Positions 25,035 to 33,676 of a DNA stretch of 64,000 nt are shown piece after piece. The position numbers and the translations under genes are program-made. This stretch comes from an uncultured Collinsella sp. (GTDB lineage: Bacteria; Actinomycetota; Coriobacteriia; Coriobacteriales; Coriobacteriaceae), in NCBI GenBank assembly GCA_902494345.1, contig CABUSV010000003.1, positions 1 to 64,000 on the forward strand, written 5' to 3'. The notes beneath the pieces were generated by a model that saw only the letters and a list, made by a program, of their open reading frames with translations, was not told the DNA's origin and searched no databases. Position 1 is the first letter of the stretch. Each line of letters begins with the position of its first letter.

Positions 25035-26054
25035 ATGTCTGAGATCTTTGAACCCAAGAACATCATCGTCACGGGCGGCTGCGGCTTCATCGGCAGCAAC
25101 TTCGTGCACTACGTCGTGGACAACCACCCGGGCGTCCACGTGACCGTCCTGGACAAGCTGACCTACGCCGGCAACCCCGAGAACATCGCCGGGCTGCCCT
25201 CGGACCGCGTGGAGCTCGTCGTGGGCGACATCTGCGACGCGGAGCTGCTGGACAGGATCGTCCCGGGCCACGACGCGATCGTGCACTACGCCGCAGAGAG
25301 CCACAACGACAACTCCATCGCCGACCCGGAGCCCTTCCTGCGCACCAACGTCGAGGGCACCTTCCGCCTGCTGGAGGCCGTCCGCAAGCACGGCGTCCGC
25401 TACCACCACGTCTCCACCGACGAGGTCTACGGCGACCTGGCGCTCGACGACCCCGCCAAGTTCACCGAGGAGACGCCGTATCACCCGAGCAGCCCGTACT
25501 CGAGCACCAAGGCGTCCTCTGACATGCTGGTCCGCGCCTGGACCCGCACCTACGGCCTGCGCACCACGATCTCCAACTGCTCCAACAACTACGGCCCCTA
25601 CCAGCACGTGGAGAAGTTCATCCCCAGGCAGATAACGAACATCATCGACGGCGTCCGCCCCAAGCTCTACGGGAAGGGCGAGAACGTCCGCGACTGGATC
25701 CACACCGAGGACCACTCCTCTGCCGTCTGGGACATCCTCACGAAGGGCCGCATGGGGGAGACCTACCTCATCGGCGCCGACGGCGAGAAGAACAACATCA
25801 CGGTCCTGCGCATGATCCTGGAGGCGATGGGACGCGACCCCGAGGACTTCGACTGGGTCGCCGACCGCCCCGGCCACGACCGCCGCTACGCCATCGACAG
25901 CACGAAGCTCCAGCGCGAGCTGGGCTGGAGGCCGGCGCACACCGACTTCGCCGGGGGCCTCAAGGCCACCATCGACTGGTACGTCGCCAACGAGTCCTGG
26001 TGGCGCCCGGCCAAGGAGGCCACCGAGGCCAGGTATAAGGCGCAGGGCCAGTAG
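25035..26054 (+). CDS. rmlB: dTDP-glucose 4,6-dehydratase
   Basis: 339 residues of the extended SDR family. It has NAD-binding TGGCGFIGSNF, the HYAAESHNDNSI strand, HVSTDEVYGDL, the catalytic YSSTKASSD, and NNYGPYQHVEKFIP. It makes dTDP-4-keto-6-deoxyglucose from dTDP-glucose. ATG 25035 is chosen; an upstream in-frame start at 24972 adds a low-GC, non-homologous 21 residues. It is GC-rich like rmlA and rmlCD. Substrate loop and length are normal. Confidence 0.95.
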   Translation: MSEIFEPKNIIVTGGCGFIGSNFVHYVVDNHPGVHVTVLDKLTYAGNPENIAGLPSDRVELVVGDICDAELLDRIVPGHDAIVHYAAESHNDNSIADPEPFLRTNVEGTFRLLEAVRKHGVRYHHVSTDEVYGDLALDDPAKFTEETPYHPSSPYSSTKASSDMLVRAWTRTYGLRTTISNCSNNYGPYQHVEKFIPRQITNIIDGVRPKLYGKGENVRDWIHTEDHSSAVWDILTKGRMGETYLIGADGEKNNITVLRMILEAMGRDPEDFDWVADRPGHDRRYAIDSTKLQRELGWRPAHTDFAGGLKATIDWYVANESWWRPAKEATEARYKAQGQ

Positions 26055-26078
26055 GCCGCACCCCGGCGAACCGCACCG

Positions 26079-26141
26079 CGGGGCGCCCGCGCGGGGCCGC
26101 AGGGCATGGGGATGATCCTGCGTCCCCGCGCGGGCGCCCCG
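26079..26141. other. Very stable 18-bp hairpin between rmlB and rmlCD
   Basis: Two perfectly complementary 18-nt GC-only arms (26079-26096 and 26124-26141, core GGGGCGCCCGCGCGGGG) enclose a 27-nt loop that can itself form CGCAGG/CCTGCG. There is no proper T-run. It may terminate, attenuate or protect the mRNA end of rmlB. Confidence 0.7.
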
Positions 26142-26175
26142 GTTTCCCAACCTCTTCGATAGGAGCTTTTCCCAC

Positions 26176-27630
26176 ATGGCTGACATCGCATTCGAGAAGG
26201 ACCTCTCCGTCGCCGAGACCGGCATCGAGGGCCTCAAGGTAGTCGACCTCGCCGTCCACGGCGACTCGCGCGGCTGGTTCAAGGAGAACTGGCAGCGCGC
26301 CAAGATGACCGCCCTGGGCATCCCGGACCTCAGGGTCGTCCAGAACAACATCTCCTACAACGACAGCCGCGGCGTCACCCGCGGCATCCACGCCGAGCCC
26401 TGGGACAAGTTCATCTCCGTGGCCCGCGGCAGCGTCTTCGGCGCCTGGGTGGACCTGCGCGAGGGCAGCGAGACCTTCGGCAAGGTGTTCACCTGCACGC
26501 TCGACCCGTCCAGGGCCATCTACGTCCCGCGCGGCGTGGGCAACTCCTTCCAGGCCCTGGAGGACGGCACCGCCTACACCTACCTGGTGGACGCCCACTG
26601 GTCGCTCGAGCTCAAGAGGACCTACACCTTCGTGAACCTCGCCGACCCCGAGCTCGCCATCGAGTGGCCGATCCCCCTCGACGAGGCCACCGTATCCGAG
26701 GCCGACCTCAACCATCCGTACCTCAAGGACGTCGTCCCCATGGCGCCGAAGCGCACCCTCGTTACCGGCTGCAACGGCCAGTTGGGCCATGCGGTCCGCG
26801 CGCTGGCGGAGGAGCGCGGCGTCGCCAAGGACTTCGACTTCTGCGACATCGACACCTTCGACATGTCCGACCCGGAGGCCTACTCCAAATACGACTGGTC
26901 GCTCTACGGCACCGTGATCAACTGCGGCGCCTACACCGCCGTGGACAGGGCGGAGACCCCCGAGGGCCGTGTCATCGCCTGGAAGGCCAACGCGACCGGC
27001 CCCGCCCTCCTCGCCCGCACCTGCGCCGGGCACGGGATCACGCTCGTGCACGTGTCCAGCGACTACGTCTTCGACGGCACCGCCGAGGTCCATACCGAGG
27101 ACGAGCCCCTCAGCCCGCTTTCCGTCTACGGCCAGACCAAGGCGGCCGGTGACATCGCCGTGGCCGGCTGCCCGCGCCACTACATCATGCGCTCCAGCTG
27201 GGTCATCGGCGAGGGGCACAACTTCGTCAAGACGATGAAGGCGCTCTCCGACCGCGTCGCCGACCCGGAGGACGGGCTCACGCAGGTCACGGTCGTGGAC
27301 GACCAGCTGGGCCGCCTGACCTTCACACGCGACATGGCCGAGGCCATCTTCCACGTGCTGGGGACGCACGCCCCCTACGGCACCTACGACTGCACGGGCT
27401 CCGGCGCCGTCAAGTCCTGGGCCGACATCGCCCGCGCCGTCTTCGAGGCGGCCAACGGCAACGGCGAGAAGGTCTTGCCGGTTTCGACCGCCGACTACTA
27501 CGCGAACGCCGCGGGCCCCATCGCCCCGCGCCCGGTCCACTCCGCTCTCGACCTGTCCAGGCTCGAGTCGGTCGGCTTCCACATGCCCGACTGGGAGGAA
27601 GAGCTGGGGGAGTACCTCAAGACGCTCTAG
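26176..27630 (+). CDS. rmlCD: dTDP-4-dehydrorhamnose 3,5-epimerase / reductase fusion
   Basis: 484 residues. Residues 1-188 are RmlC-like (FKENWQR, NNISYNDSRGVTRGIHAEPW, YVPRGVGNSFQALEDGTAYTY). From residue 189 an RmlD follows (TLVTGCNGQLGHAV, VSSDYVFDG, SVYGQTKAAGD with the Tyr-x3-Lys pair). One protein thus carries out the last two steps to dTDP-L-rhamnose. The epimerase His is in GIHAEPW. AGGAG lies 10 nt before the ATG. The fusion is known in some Actinobacteria and other lineages. Terminated by a strong hairpin. Confidence 0.93.
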   Translation: MADIAFEKDLSVAETGIEGLKVVDLAVHGDSRGWFKENWQRAKMTALGIPDLRVVQNNISYNDSRGVTRGIHAEPWDKFISVARGSVFGAWVDLREGSETFGKVFTCTLDPSRAIYVPRGVGNSFQALEDGTAYTYLVDAHWSLELKRTYTFVNLADPELAIEWPIPLDEATVSEADLNHPYLKDVVPMAPKRTLVTGCNGQLGHAVRALAEERGVAKDFDFCDIDTFDMSDPEAYSKYDWSLYGTVINCGAYTAVDRAETPEGRVIAWKANATGPALLARTCAGHGITLVHVSSDYVFDGTAEVHTEDEPLSPLSVYGQTKAAGDIAVAGCPRHYIMRSSWVIGEGHNFVKTMKALSDRVADPEDGLTQVTVVDDQLGRLTFTRDMAEAIFHVLGTHAPYGTYDCTGSGAVKSWADIARAVFEAANGNGEKVLPVSTADYYANAAGPIAPRPVHSALDLSRLESVGFHMPDWEEELGEYLKTL

Positions 27631-27652
27631 CCGCTATTAACTTTTCGAGAGT

Positions 27653-27686
27653 AAAAGCCGCCGTTCTTTAACGGCGGCTTTTCTTG
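27653..27686. terminator. Bidirectional terminator after rmlCD
   Basis: A perfect 13-bp stem AAAAGCCGCCGTT / AACGGCGGCTTTT with CTTT loop has A and T tracts on either side, between rmlCD and the convergent GT2 gene. Confidence 0.9.
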
Positions 27687-27732
27687 TTGGTGGCTATCTG
27701 CGCAGTGGTGCCAATAGTATTTTGCGGAAGAT

Positions 27733-28704
27733 CTACCTCTCGCTTGGCTTGGAAGTAGGGTGGCCGGGCTGGTCATCGTAGGCGTATTTGCTGTACACGT
27801 TGACCTCCCACTGCTTTTTCTCAACCTTTGCCACAGAATCCAGGATGAATCCGGTCGCAAGGCTCAGTCCGCACAGGAACATAAACGAGGCGGCGAGCAT
27901 GGCGGTGGGGAAGCGCGGGACCAGGCCGGTCTGAAAGTACTCAACAAAGATAGGAATGCCCAAAGCCAGGCCGATAATCGCGAATAAAAGCGCAACCAGA
28001 CTGAAGAACTTCAGCGGGCGGTAGTCCTTGAACAGCGTGCCGATCATCGTAACGACTTTAATGCCGTCGCTCACGGTATTGAGCTTGGACTCGGAGCCTT
28101 CCGGACGGTCGCGGTACTCGATGGGTACATCTTTGATGCGCCAGCGGTGGTCGACGGCGTGAATCGAGAGCTCGGTTTCAATCTGAAAGCCCTCGGAAAG
28201 CACGGGGAAGGTTTTAACGAACGGGCGGCTCATGGCGCGGTAGCCGGTCATGACGTCATCGAAGCTGTAACCATAGATCCACTTGATCATGGCGCGGACC
28301 AGATTGTTGCCAAAGCCGTGGAAGGCACGCTTGTTTTCCTCGGCGTAGGTGCCGTTGGAAAGGCGATCGCCTACGGTCATGTCGGCCGTGCCGCTGAGGA
28401 TAGGCTCGCAGAGGGCTTTGGCCGCCTCGGCGGGGTAGGTGTCGTCTCCGTCGACCATCAGGTAGCAATCGGCGTCGATATCGCGAAACATCTGGCGGCA
28501 CACGTTGCCCTTTCCCTGACGGGGCTCAAAGCGGACCGTGGCGCCGTGCTCGGTGGCGATGCGTGAGGTATCGTCCGACGAGTTGTTGTCATAGACATAG
28601 ACCGTCGCCTGCGGAAGCTCGCGGTGAAAGTCGTCGATGACTTTGCCGATCGTGAGCGCTTCGTTGTAGCAGGGGATGATGACGGCGATGGAATCAGAAT
28701 TCAC
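27733..28704 (-). CDS. Membrane-anchored GT2 glycosyltransferase
   Basis: 323 residues. An N-terminal DPM/GtrB-type GT-A domain (IAVIIPCYNEA, YVYDNNSSDDT, QGKGNVCRQM, MVDGDDTYP, DDVMTGYRAMSR) is followed by two C-terminal transmembrane helices (LKFFSLVALLFAIIG and AMLAASFMFLCGLSLATGFI). It likely charges undecaprenyl phosphate with a hexose for extracytoplasmic transfer. It is transcribed away from the ABC exporter operon. The donor is unknown. Confidence 0.88.
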   Translation of the reverse strand: MNSDSIAVIIPCYNEALTIGKVIDDFHRELPQATVYVYDNNSSDDTSRIATEHGATVRFEPRQGKGNVCRQMFRDIDADCYLMVDGDDTYPAEAAKALCEPILSGTADMTVGDRLSNGTYAEENKRAFHGFGNNLVRAMIKWIYGYSFDDVMTGYRAMSRPFVKTFPVLSEGFQIETELSIHAVDHRWRIKDVPIEYRDRPEGSESKLNTVSDGIKVVTMIGTLFKDYRPLKFFSLVALLFAIIGLALGIPIFVEYFQTGLVPRFPTAMLAASFMFLCGLSLATGFILDSVAKVEKKQWEVNVYSKYAYDDQPGHPTSKPSER

Positions 28705-28864
28705 TCAATGCTCCTTATACATTCAATCCTTGAAAGTATAGCCGTTTGGGCTTGGCATCCTAAGATGTGGGTTAGTTCTCCAGTTTTGTTGCGCGAATCG
28801 TTTGCATGGCCGTCGGGTCTATACTGTTCGTTTGTCAACGATTACGAGTAAAGGAGTTGCATCC

Positions 28865-29710
28865 GTGTCGGATCAGACAAAGCAACAAGAAACTCGCAGT
28901 CTGCCTGCGACGTTTGCTAAGAACGAATTTGAGAAGGACGCGTTTATCCTTCGTCAGCTGGTTACCAAGGATTTTAAGATCAAGTATCGCCGTAGCGTTC
29001 TGGGCGTCGCATGGTCGGTGCTCAACCCGCTGCTGATGATGATCGTCATGGCCATCGTGTTCTCGACGATTTTCGCCCAGGGCCGCAATGGCTCAATTAC
29101 GCCCGAGATGTACCCGCTGTACTTGATCGTGGGTAACGTCACCTTTGCCGTCATGTCCGAGTCCACGAACCAGGCCCTGACGTCGATCGTGGGTGCTGCC
29201 CCGCTGCTCAAGAAGGTTAAGGTGCACCGCTGGGTCTTCCCAGTACAGAAGGTGCTCTTCTCGCTGGTTAACTTTGCCTTTTCGCTGGTCGCCGTTGCCA
29301 TCGTTATGCTGTGGTTCCACGTTATGCCTTCTTGGCACCTTATTCTGCTGCCGGTCTGCCTGCTGCTGCTTATGTGCTTCTGCATGGGCCTGGGCATGAT
29401 GCTCTCTGCCCTTACGGTCTTCTTCCGCGATGTCATGCATCTGTGGAGTGTTGTCATCACGGCGTGGACTTATATCACGCCTATTTTCTGGACGACCGAT
29501 TTCGTTGCGCAAATGCCGCATCTCGTGCGCATTCTGGTCTATGCGAACCCCATGTATAACTACCTGCAGTTTATGCGCGATATCTTTCTGTTCCAGACCA
29601 CGCCCTCGCTTTTGACGTTTGGTATGTGCGTCGCTTGGGCGGTTCTTGCGCTTGCTATTGGCTACACCGTGTTCCATAAGTCCGAGCGCAAGTTCATCCT
29701 CTACATCTAA
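28865..29710 (+). CDS. ABC-2 polysaccharide export permease (Wzm/RgpC/TagG type)
   Basis: 281 residues with an N-terminal cytoplasmic helix (FILRQLVTKDFKIKYRRSVLG, the ABC-2 exporter signature) and six transmembrane segments. GTG 28865 with AAAGGAG 8 nt upstream is the start; the ORF extends upstream without a site. With the following ATPase it would export a lipid-linked polymer, for example a rhamnan made from the dTDP-rhamnose of the neighbouring rml genes. This link is inferred from position. Confidence 0.9.
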   Translation: MSDQTKQQETRSLPATFAKNEFEKDAFILRQLVTKDFKIKYRRSVLGVAWSVLNPLLMMIVMAIVFSTIFAQGRNGSITPEMYPLYLIVGNVTFAVMSESTNQALTSIVGAAPLLKKVKVHRWVFPVQKVLFSLVNFAFSLVAVAIVMLWFHVMPSWHLILLPVCLLLLMCFCMGLGMMLSALTVFFRDVMHLWSVVITAWTYITPIFWTTDFVAQMPHLVRILVYANPMYNYLQFMRDIFLFQTTPSLLTFGMCVAWAVLALAIGYTVFHKSERKFILYI

Positions 29711-29721
29711 GGAGTGCTGTG

Positions 29722-30489
29722 ATGACTGAATCTGTTGTTGATTACAGCGAGCAGCCTCTGGCTGTCGAGGTCGACGACGTCACCATGATCTTTAACATGG
29801 CGTCCGAGTCGCTGACCAACCTCAAGGAGTACTTCATTAAGCTTGCCAAGCACGAGCTGTTCTTTGAGGAGTTTAGGGCGCTTAAGCACATCTCGTTTGA
29901 TATTCATCGCGGCGAGGTCGTGGGTCTGGTCGGCACAAATGGCTCCGGCAAGTCTACGATGCTCAAGATTATCGCCGGTGTGCTTGAGCCTAGCGAGGGC
30001 AGCGTTAAGGTGCACGGTAACATTGCGCCGCTGATTGAGCTTGGTGCCGGTTTTGACCCCGAGTTGACCGCCCGCGAGAACATCTATCTGAACGGCGCCC
30101 TGCTCGGCTATACCAAGGAGTTCATCGACGCCAACTTTGACGGCATTATTGAGTTCGCTGAGCTTCAGAACTTTGTCGATATGCCGCTTAAGAACTTCTC
30201 CTCGGGCATGGTGGCGCGTATCGCCTTTGCAATCGCGACGATTACCGAGCCCGATATTCTTATCGTTGACGAGACGCTGTCCGTCGGTGATGTGTTCTTC
30301 CAGCAGAAGTGTGAGGCTCGCATTCAGCACTTTATCCAGAGCGGTGACGTGACGGTTCTGTTCGTTTCGCACTCCATGGAGCAGGTTGAGCGCATCTGCC
30401 AGCGTGCCGTTTGGATTGAGAAGGGTGACCTTCGCATGGACGGCCCGGTCGATGAGGTCTGCAAGGCGTATCGCGAGCAGTTCAACTAG
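29722..30489 (+). CDS. ABC polysaccharide export ATPase (Wzt/RgpD/TagH type)
   Basis: 255 residues: Walker A GTNGSGKST, Q-loop region APLIELGAGFDPELTARENIYLNG (typical for O-antigen/teichoic acid exporters), signature FSSGMVARIAFA, Walker B ILIVDE and switch His in FVSHSMEQ. It lacks the C-terminal carbohydrate-binding domain of classical Wzt, so substrate choice probably lies elsewhere. ATG 29722 follows GGAG; it is 11 nt after the permease gene, the same operon. Confidence 0.92.
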   Translation: MTESVVDYSEQPLAVEVDDVTMIFNMASESLTNLKEYFIKLAKHELFFEEFRALKHISFDIHRGEVVGLVGTNGSGKSTMLKIIAGVLEPSEGSVKVHGNIAPLIELGAGFDPELTARENIYLNGALLGYTKEFIDANFDGIIEFAELQNFVDMPLKNFSSGMVARIAFAIATITEPDILIVDETLSVGDVFFQQKCEARIQHFIQSGDVTVLFVSHSMEQVERICQRAVWIEKGDLRMDGPVDEVCKAYREQFN

Positions 30490-30543
30490 GTTATAATTAC
30501 TTGCGCCCGACAGGCTTGCGCTTGCTTGGGCGTGTGGTTATTT

Positions 30544-30620
30544 GCTCCATTAGCTCAGTTGGATAGAGCAGGGGACTTCTAATCCCAAGGTCGACGGTTC
30601 GAATCCGCCATGGAGCACCA
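30544..30620 (+). tRNA. tRNA-Arg (anticodon TCT)
   Basis: 77 nt with all arms. The acceptor is GCTCCAT / ATGGAGC and the anticodon loop CTTCTAA, with TCT at 30578-30580. The T-arm has GGTTCGAATCC and the encoded CCA is at 30618-30620. Confidence 0.97.
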
Positions 30621-30630
30621 TCGTTTATTA

Positions 30631-30662
30631 AGCCCGGACCGCTTGGTGGTCTGGGCTTTTTT
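30631..30662 (+). terminator. Terminator after tRNA-Arg(TCT)
   Basis: A 10-bp stem AGCCCGGACC / GGTCTGGGCT (one G-T pair), followed by six T. Confidence 0.85.
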
Positions 30663-30724
30663 CATCTTGTATGCTGCTGAAGCCGAGCGCGAACAAGCCG
30701 CTGCTGTTTGTTGGGGTTGGCATT

Positions 30725-31162
30725 TTACTTTTCCAGATGCTCTTTCAGCAGCTCCAGCGCGTGGGCATATCCCTGCAGGCCTTCGCCGGTGATGGTGGCG
30801 AAGCAGGCTAGGCGGGCGTAGCTCACCTGGCGGAAGTCCTCGCGCGTCTCGACGGCACTGATGTGAACCTCGACGGCAGGGATGGCGACGGCTTTAAGGG
30901 CATCCAGGATGGCCACGCTGGTGTGCGTGTAGGCCGCCGGATTGATGACGATGCCGTCGACCTTGCCGTAGGCCTCCTGGATCTTGTCGACGATGCTGCC
31001 CTCGTGGTTGGACTGGAAGACCTCGACCTCGTCGAAGCCCTGCGCGGCACCTGCCTCCTGGCAGATCTGGACCAGGCGGTCGTAGTTGTCACTGCCATAG
31101 ATGCCCGGCTCGCGAATGCCGAGCATGTTGAGGTTGGGGCCGTTGATGACGAGTGCTTTCAT
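30725..31162 (-). CDS. aroQ: 3-dehydroquinate dehydratase type II
   Basis: 145 residues, the normal length of the type II dodecameric enzyme. It has INGPNLNMLGIREPGIYG with the catalytic Tyr, QSNHEGSIVDKI, VINPAAYTHTSVAI and EVHISAVETREDFR. It dehydrates 3-dehydroquinate to 3-dehydroshikimate. It is the last gene of the aromatic operon, separated from aroE-aroK by 64 nt containing a hairpin. The ATG at 31162 has AAAGGA upstream; a longer frame to 31390 is not credible. Confidence 0.95.
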   Translation of the reverse strand: MKALVINGPNLNMLGIREPGIYGSDNYDRLVQICQEAGAAQGFDEVEVFQSNHEGSIVDKIQEAYGKVDGIVINPAAYTHTSVAILDALKAVAIPAVEVHISAVETREDFRQVSYARLACFATITGEGLQGYAHALELLKEHLEK

Positions 31163-31184
31163 GGTTGCTTCCTTTGCAGTCGAG

Positions 31185-31223
31185 AAACCACCACAAAGGT
31201 GCCTGTCCCCTTTGTGGTGGTTT
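31185..31223. repeat. Intergenic palindromic element between aroE-aroK and aroQ
   Basis: AAACCACCACAAAGG and its exact reverse complement flank TGCCTGTCC (15-bp perfect stem). Without a run of T on the coding strand it resembles a dispersed repeat more than a terminator. It is single copy in this window. Confidence 0.6.
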
Positions 31224-31226
31224 TGG

Positions 31227-32477
31227 TTAGAGAGCGGGTGGGAGGGTGTCGAGGAGGGCTTGGGCGGTATTGGCGGCGCAGTCGCGTGAGTCGATGATGT
31301 AGTCGGCCCAGGCGCGGTAGCGCGGCATGCGCTGTTCCGCCAGCTTATCGATGCCATCGCGGGCGGTGATGGGGCGACCCTTGTGGGCAAGTTCGTCGAG
31401 CTTGCGGTTGAGCATCACGATCTGGCTGTTCTGGTGCAGCAGCGGATAGTTTTCGTCGCGCGTGACCACGCCGCCGCCGGTGGAGAGCACCAGGCCGCTG
31501 CGCTTGGAGATGTCGGCCAGCGCCGCCGTCTCCTGCTCGCGGAAGGCCGCCTCGCCGCGCTCGACGATAAAGTCGGCGCAGGGCATGCCCAGGCGCTCCT
31601 CGAGGGCGCGATCGAGGTCGATGTGCTCGCGTCCCGTGAGCTGGGCGATCTGCTCGCCCACGCGGGTCTTGCCCGAGCCCGGCATGCCGATTAGCGCGAT
31701 GTTCTGCTCGCGGCGGGACAAGCGCTCCGTTACGTCCAGGATGCGCTCGCGCGGGGTGGCTTGGCTGGTGTAACGCTCGACGGCCTGTGCTGCCTGGGCA
31801 ACAAGCATGAGCAGACCGCCGATGCAGGGGATCCCGCGGCGCTCGGCCTCGAGCATGAGTCCCGTGCGGGCGGGGTTGTAGACGATATCGATGACGCCCT
31901 CGAGCGCGTCGAGGCCCCCGAGCGTGCAAGGCGCGTCGGGGCAGTGGGGGAACATGCCAGCGGGCGTGCAGTTGACGAGCAACGCGGCGTCGGACTGCTG
32001 TGCGATGTTGTCATAGTTGACCTCGCTCGTGCGTCCCACGGGCACCACGATTGCGCCCAGGTCGCCCAGCACCATACTTGCCGTGGTGCCGGCACCACCG
32101 GTGGCACCGAGGACGAGGACCTTCTTGCCGGCAACCTCTACGCCCAATTCCTCGACTAGGCACTGAAAACCGAAATAGTCAGTGTTGTCACCGCGCAGGC
32201 GGCCGTCGGGCAGGCGTGTGATGGTGTTAACGTTGCCCATGCGCTCGGCCAGCGGGCTCAGCTCGTCCAGGTACTCCATGACGGCGCGCTTGTAGGGGAT
32301 GGTCACGTTGGTGCCCTCCCACTCGTCGCCCCTCATAAAGGCCGCGAGGTCCTCGGGCTCGCGCTCAAAACGCACGTACTCAAGCCCCGCCAGCTCCTTG
32401 TAGATGGTCGGGGTGTAGCTGTGGCCCAGCACGCGGCCCAGCACGCCATAGGGACGGGTTGCGGCGGTATCGGTCAT
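31227..32477 (-). CDS. aroE-aroK: Shikimate dehydrogenase / shikimate kinase fusion
   Basis: 416 residues. Residues about 1-250 are shikimate dehydrogenase: GHSYTPTIY, the catalytic Lys in VTIPYK, GNVNTI, GDNTDYFGF and LGATGGAGTTASMV. From about 255 a shikimate kinase starts (IALIGMPGSGKTRVGEQIA, HIDLDRALEERLG, LSTGGGVV, LNRKLDELAHKGRPI). The two steps from dehydroshikimate to shikimate-3-phosphate are on one chain. The substrate loop HSYTP differs from the common HSxSP. The gene starts directly after the pheA stop. Confidence 0.93.
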   Translation of the reverse strand: MTDTAATRPYGVLGRVLGHSYTPTIYKELAGLEYVRFEREPEDLAAFMRGDEWEGTNVTIPYKRAVMEYLDELSPLAERMGNVNTITRLPDGRLRGDNTDYFGFQCLVEELGVEVAGKKVLVLGATGGAGTTASMVLGDLGAIVVPVGRTSEVNYDNIAQQSDAALLVNCTPAGMFPHCPDAPCTLGGLDALEGVIDIVYNPARTGLMLEAERRGIPCIGGLLMLVAQAAQAVERYTSQATPRERILDVTERLSRREQNIALIGMPGSGKTRVGEQIAQLTGREHIDLDRALEERLGMPCADFIVERGEAAFREQETAALADISKRSGLVLSTGGGVVTRDENYPLLHQNSQIVMLNRKLDELAHKGRPITARDGIDKLAEQRMPRYRAWADYIIDSRDCAANTAQALLDTLPPAL

Positions 32478-33623
32478 CTAGAGCACCTCCGTGTAGCTGC
32501 CAAAGTAGGTAAAGCTCTCGCACACGTCGTCGATGGAATCGAGCAGGTCGTCGAGTGCCTTGCTGCCAAAGGGGCAGTCCAGGTCAAAGTAGAACATAAA
32601 CTCAAAGTCGTGCCCGGGGATGGGACGGCTCTCGAGTTTGATGAGGTTGATGTTGAGCGCGTAGAAGCGCTCGAGCACGCGGTAGAGGGCGCCCGGCTCG
32701 TTGGCCGTGGTGATCATGAGCGAGGTGCGGTTGGCGCCGGGGTAGACGCGCGGCTCGCGGCTGATGACGACAAAGCGCGTGTAGTTGTTGTCCGAGTCCT
32801 GGATGTTGGATTCCAACACCTCCATACCATACAGCGCGGCACAGCTGCGCGAAGCGATAGCGGCGACATCGGTACGCTCGGAGCTGGCGACCATCTCGGC
32901 CGACATGGCCGTGTTAGGGTACTTGGTGGCGTGCAGGTCGTGGGACTCGATAAAGCTAGCGCACTGCGCGATGGCCTGACCGTGGCTGTAGACCTCGCGT
33001 ATGTCCGCGAGCTTGGTGCCGGGCTTGACGAGCAAGTTGTGGTCGATCTTGAGGCGAAGCGAGCGCACGATGTGGAAGTCGAACTGGGCGAGCAGGTCGT
33101 AGACGGCGTTGACCGAGCCGGCGGTGGAGTTCTCGATGGGCAGCACGCCAAACTCGCAGAACCCGTCGCGTACGGCGCGCATGACGCCCTCGAAGGTCTC
33201 GAAGAACGCAATATCCGGCACGTCGAAGAGCTTGCACGCGGCTATCTGACTATAGGCACCTTCCACGCCCTGGCAGGCAACGGTGGCCGTTTGAGGGAAG
33301 GGCGTGTCGGAGGCTGCAGCCGTGGCGTGTGCCTTTTGCGAGACGGTGATGCCCTTGAGCTCGTTGATGTAGCGCTGCTGCTCGGCCTTGCTCATGCTCA
33401 TGAGGAGGCGGAACAGGGTGATGGTCTGCGCCTCGTAGCGCTCGGGTGCGCGGCTGGCGAGATTGTTGAGCTTGGAGCGCTCACGGGCGGGGTCGAAGAC
33501 GGCCTTGCCCATCTCGATTTTTGACTTGGCGACCTCGGTGGCAATGTCCATACGCTCGACAAAGCTGTTGAGGAGCGTGGTGTCGATGCCATCGATGGCC
33601 TGGCGGATGTCAGCAAGGTCCAT
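32478..33623 (-). CDS. pheA: Chorismate mutase / prephenate dehydratase (P-protein)
   Basis: 381 residues. An AroQ-class chorismate mutase helix bundle lies at 1-90 (DIRQAIDGIDTTLLNSFVERM). Prephenate dehydratase starts near 112 (CQGVEGAYSQIAA, VLPIENSTAGSVN, SDNNYTRFVVI), and an ACT domain near 300 (TTANEPGALYRVLERF, LIKLESRPIPGHDFEFMFYFD). It makes phenylpyruvate, with Phe feedback expected through ACT. ATG 33623 has AAAGGGG upstream; the frame extends upstream but only as shadow. It abuts aroE-aroK. Confidence 0.95.
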   Translation of the reverse strand: MDLADIRQAIDGIDTTLLNSFVERMDIATEVAKSKIEMGKAVFDPARERSKLNNLASRAPERYEAQTITLFRLLMSMSKAEQQRYINELKGITVSQKAHATAAASDTPFPQTATVACQGVEGAYSQIAACKLFDVPDIAFFETFEGVMRAVRDGFCEFGVLPIENSTAGSVNAVYDLLAQFDFHIVRSLRLKIDHNLLVKPGTKLADIREVYSHGQAIAQCASFIESHDLHATKYPNTAMSAEMVASSERTDVAAIASRSCAALYGMEVLESNIQDSDNNYTRFVVISREPRVYPGANRTSLMITTANEPGALYRVLERFYALNINLIKLESRPIPGHDFEFMFYFDLDCPFGSKALDDLLDSIDDVCESFTYFGSYTEVL

Positions 33624-33676
33624 GGAGGCCCCTTTCACGTAATGGCAGAGTTGACGGGCAACCCAGGTGAGTCGGG

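Noticed and set aside
25960..27582. A 540-codon minus frame across rmlCD
   Set aside because: Antisense shadow of a GC-rich gene with clear RmlC and RmlD motifs on the plus strand.
30544..30620. tRNA-Arg(TCT) as an integration site
   Set aside because: Both sides show ordinary composition and no direct repeat of its 3' end was seen within the window.
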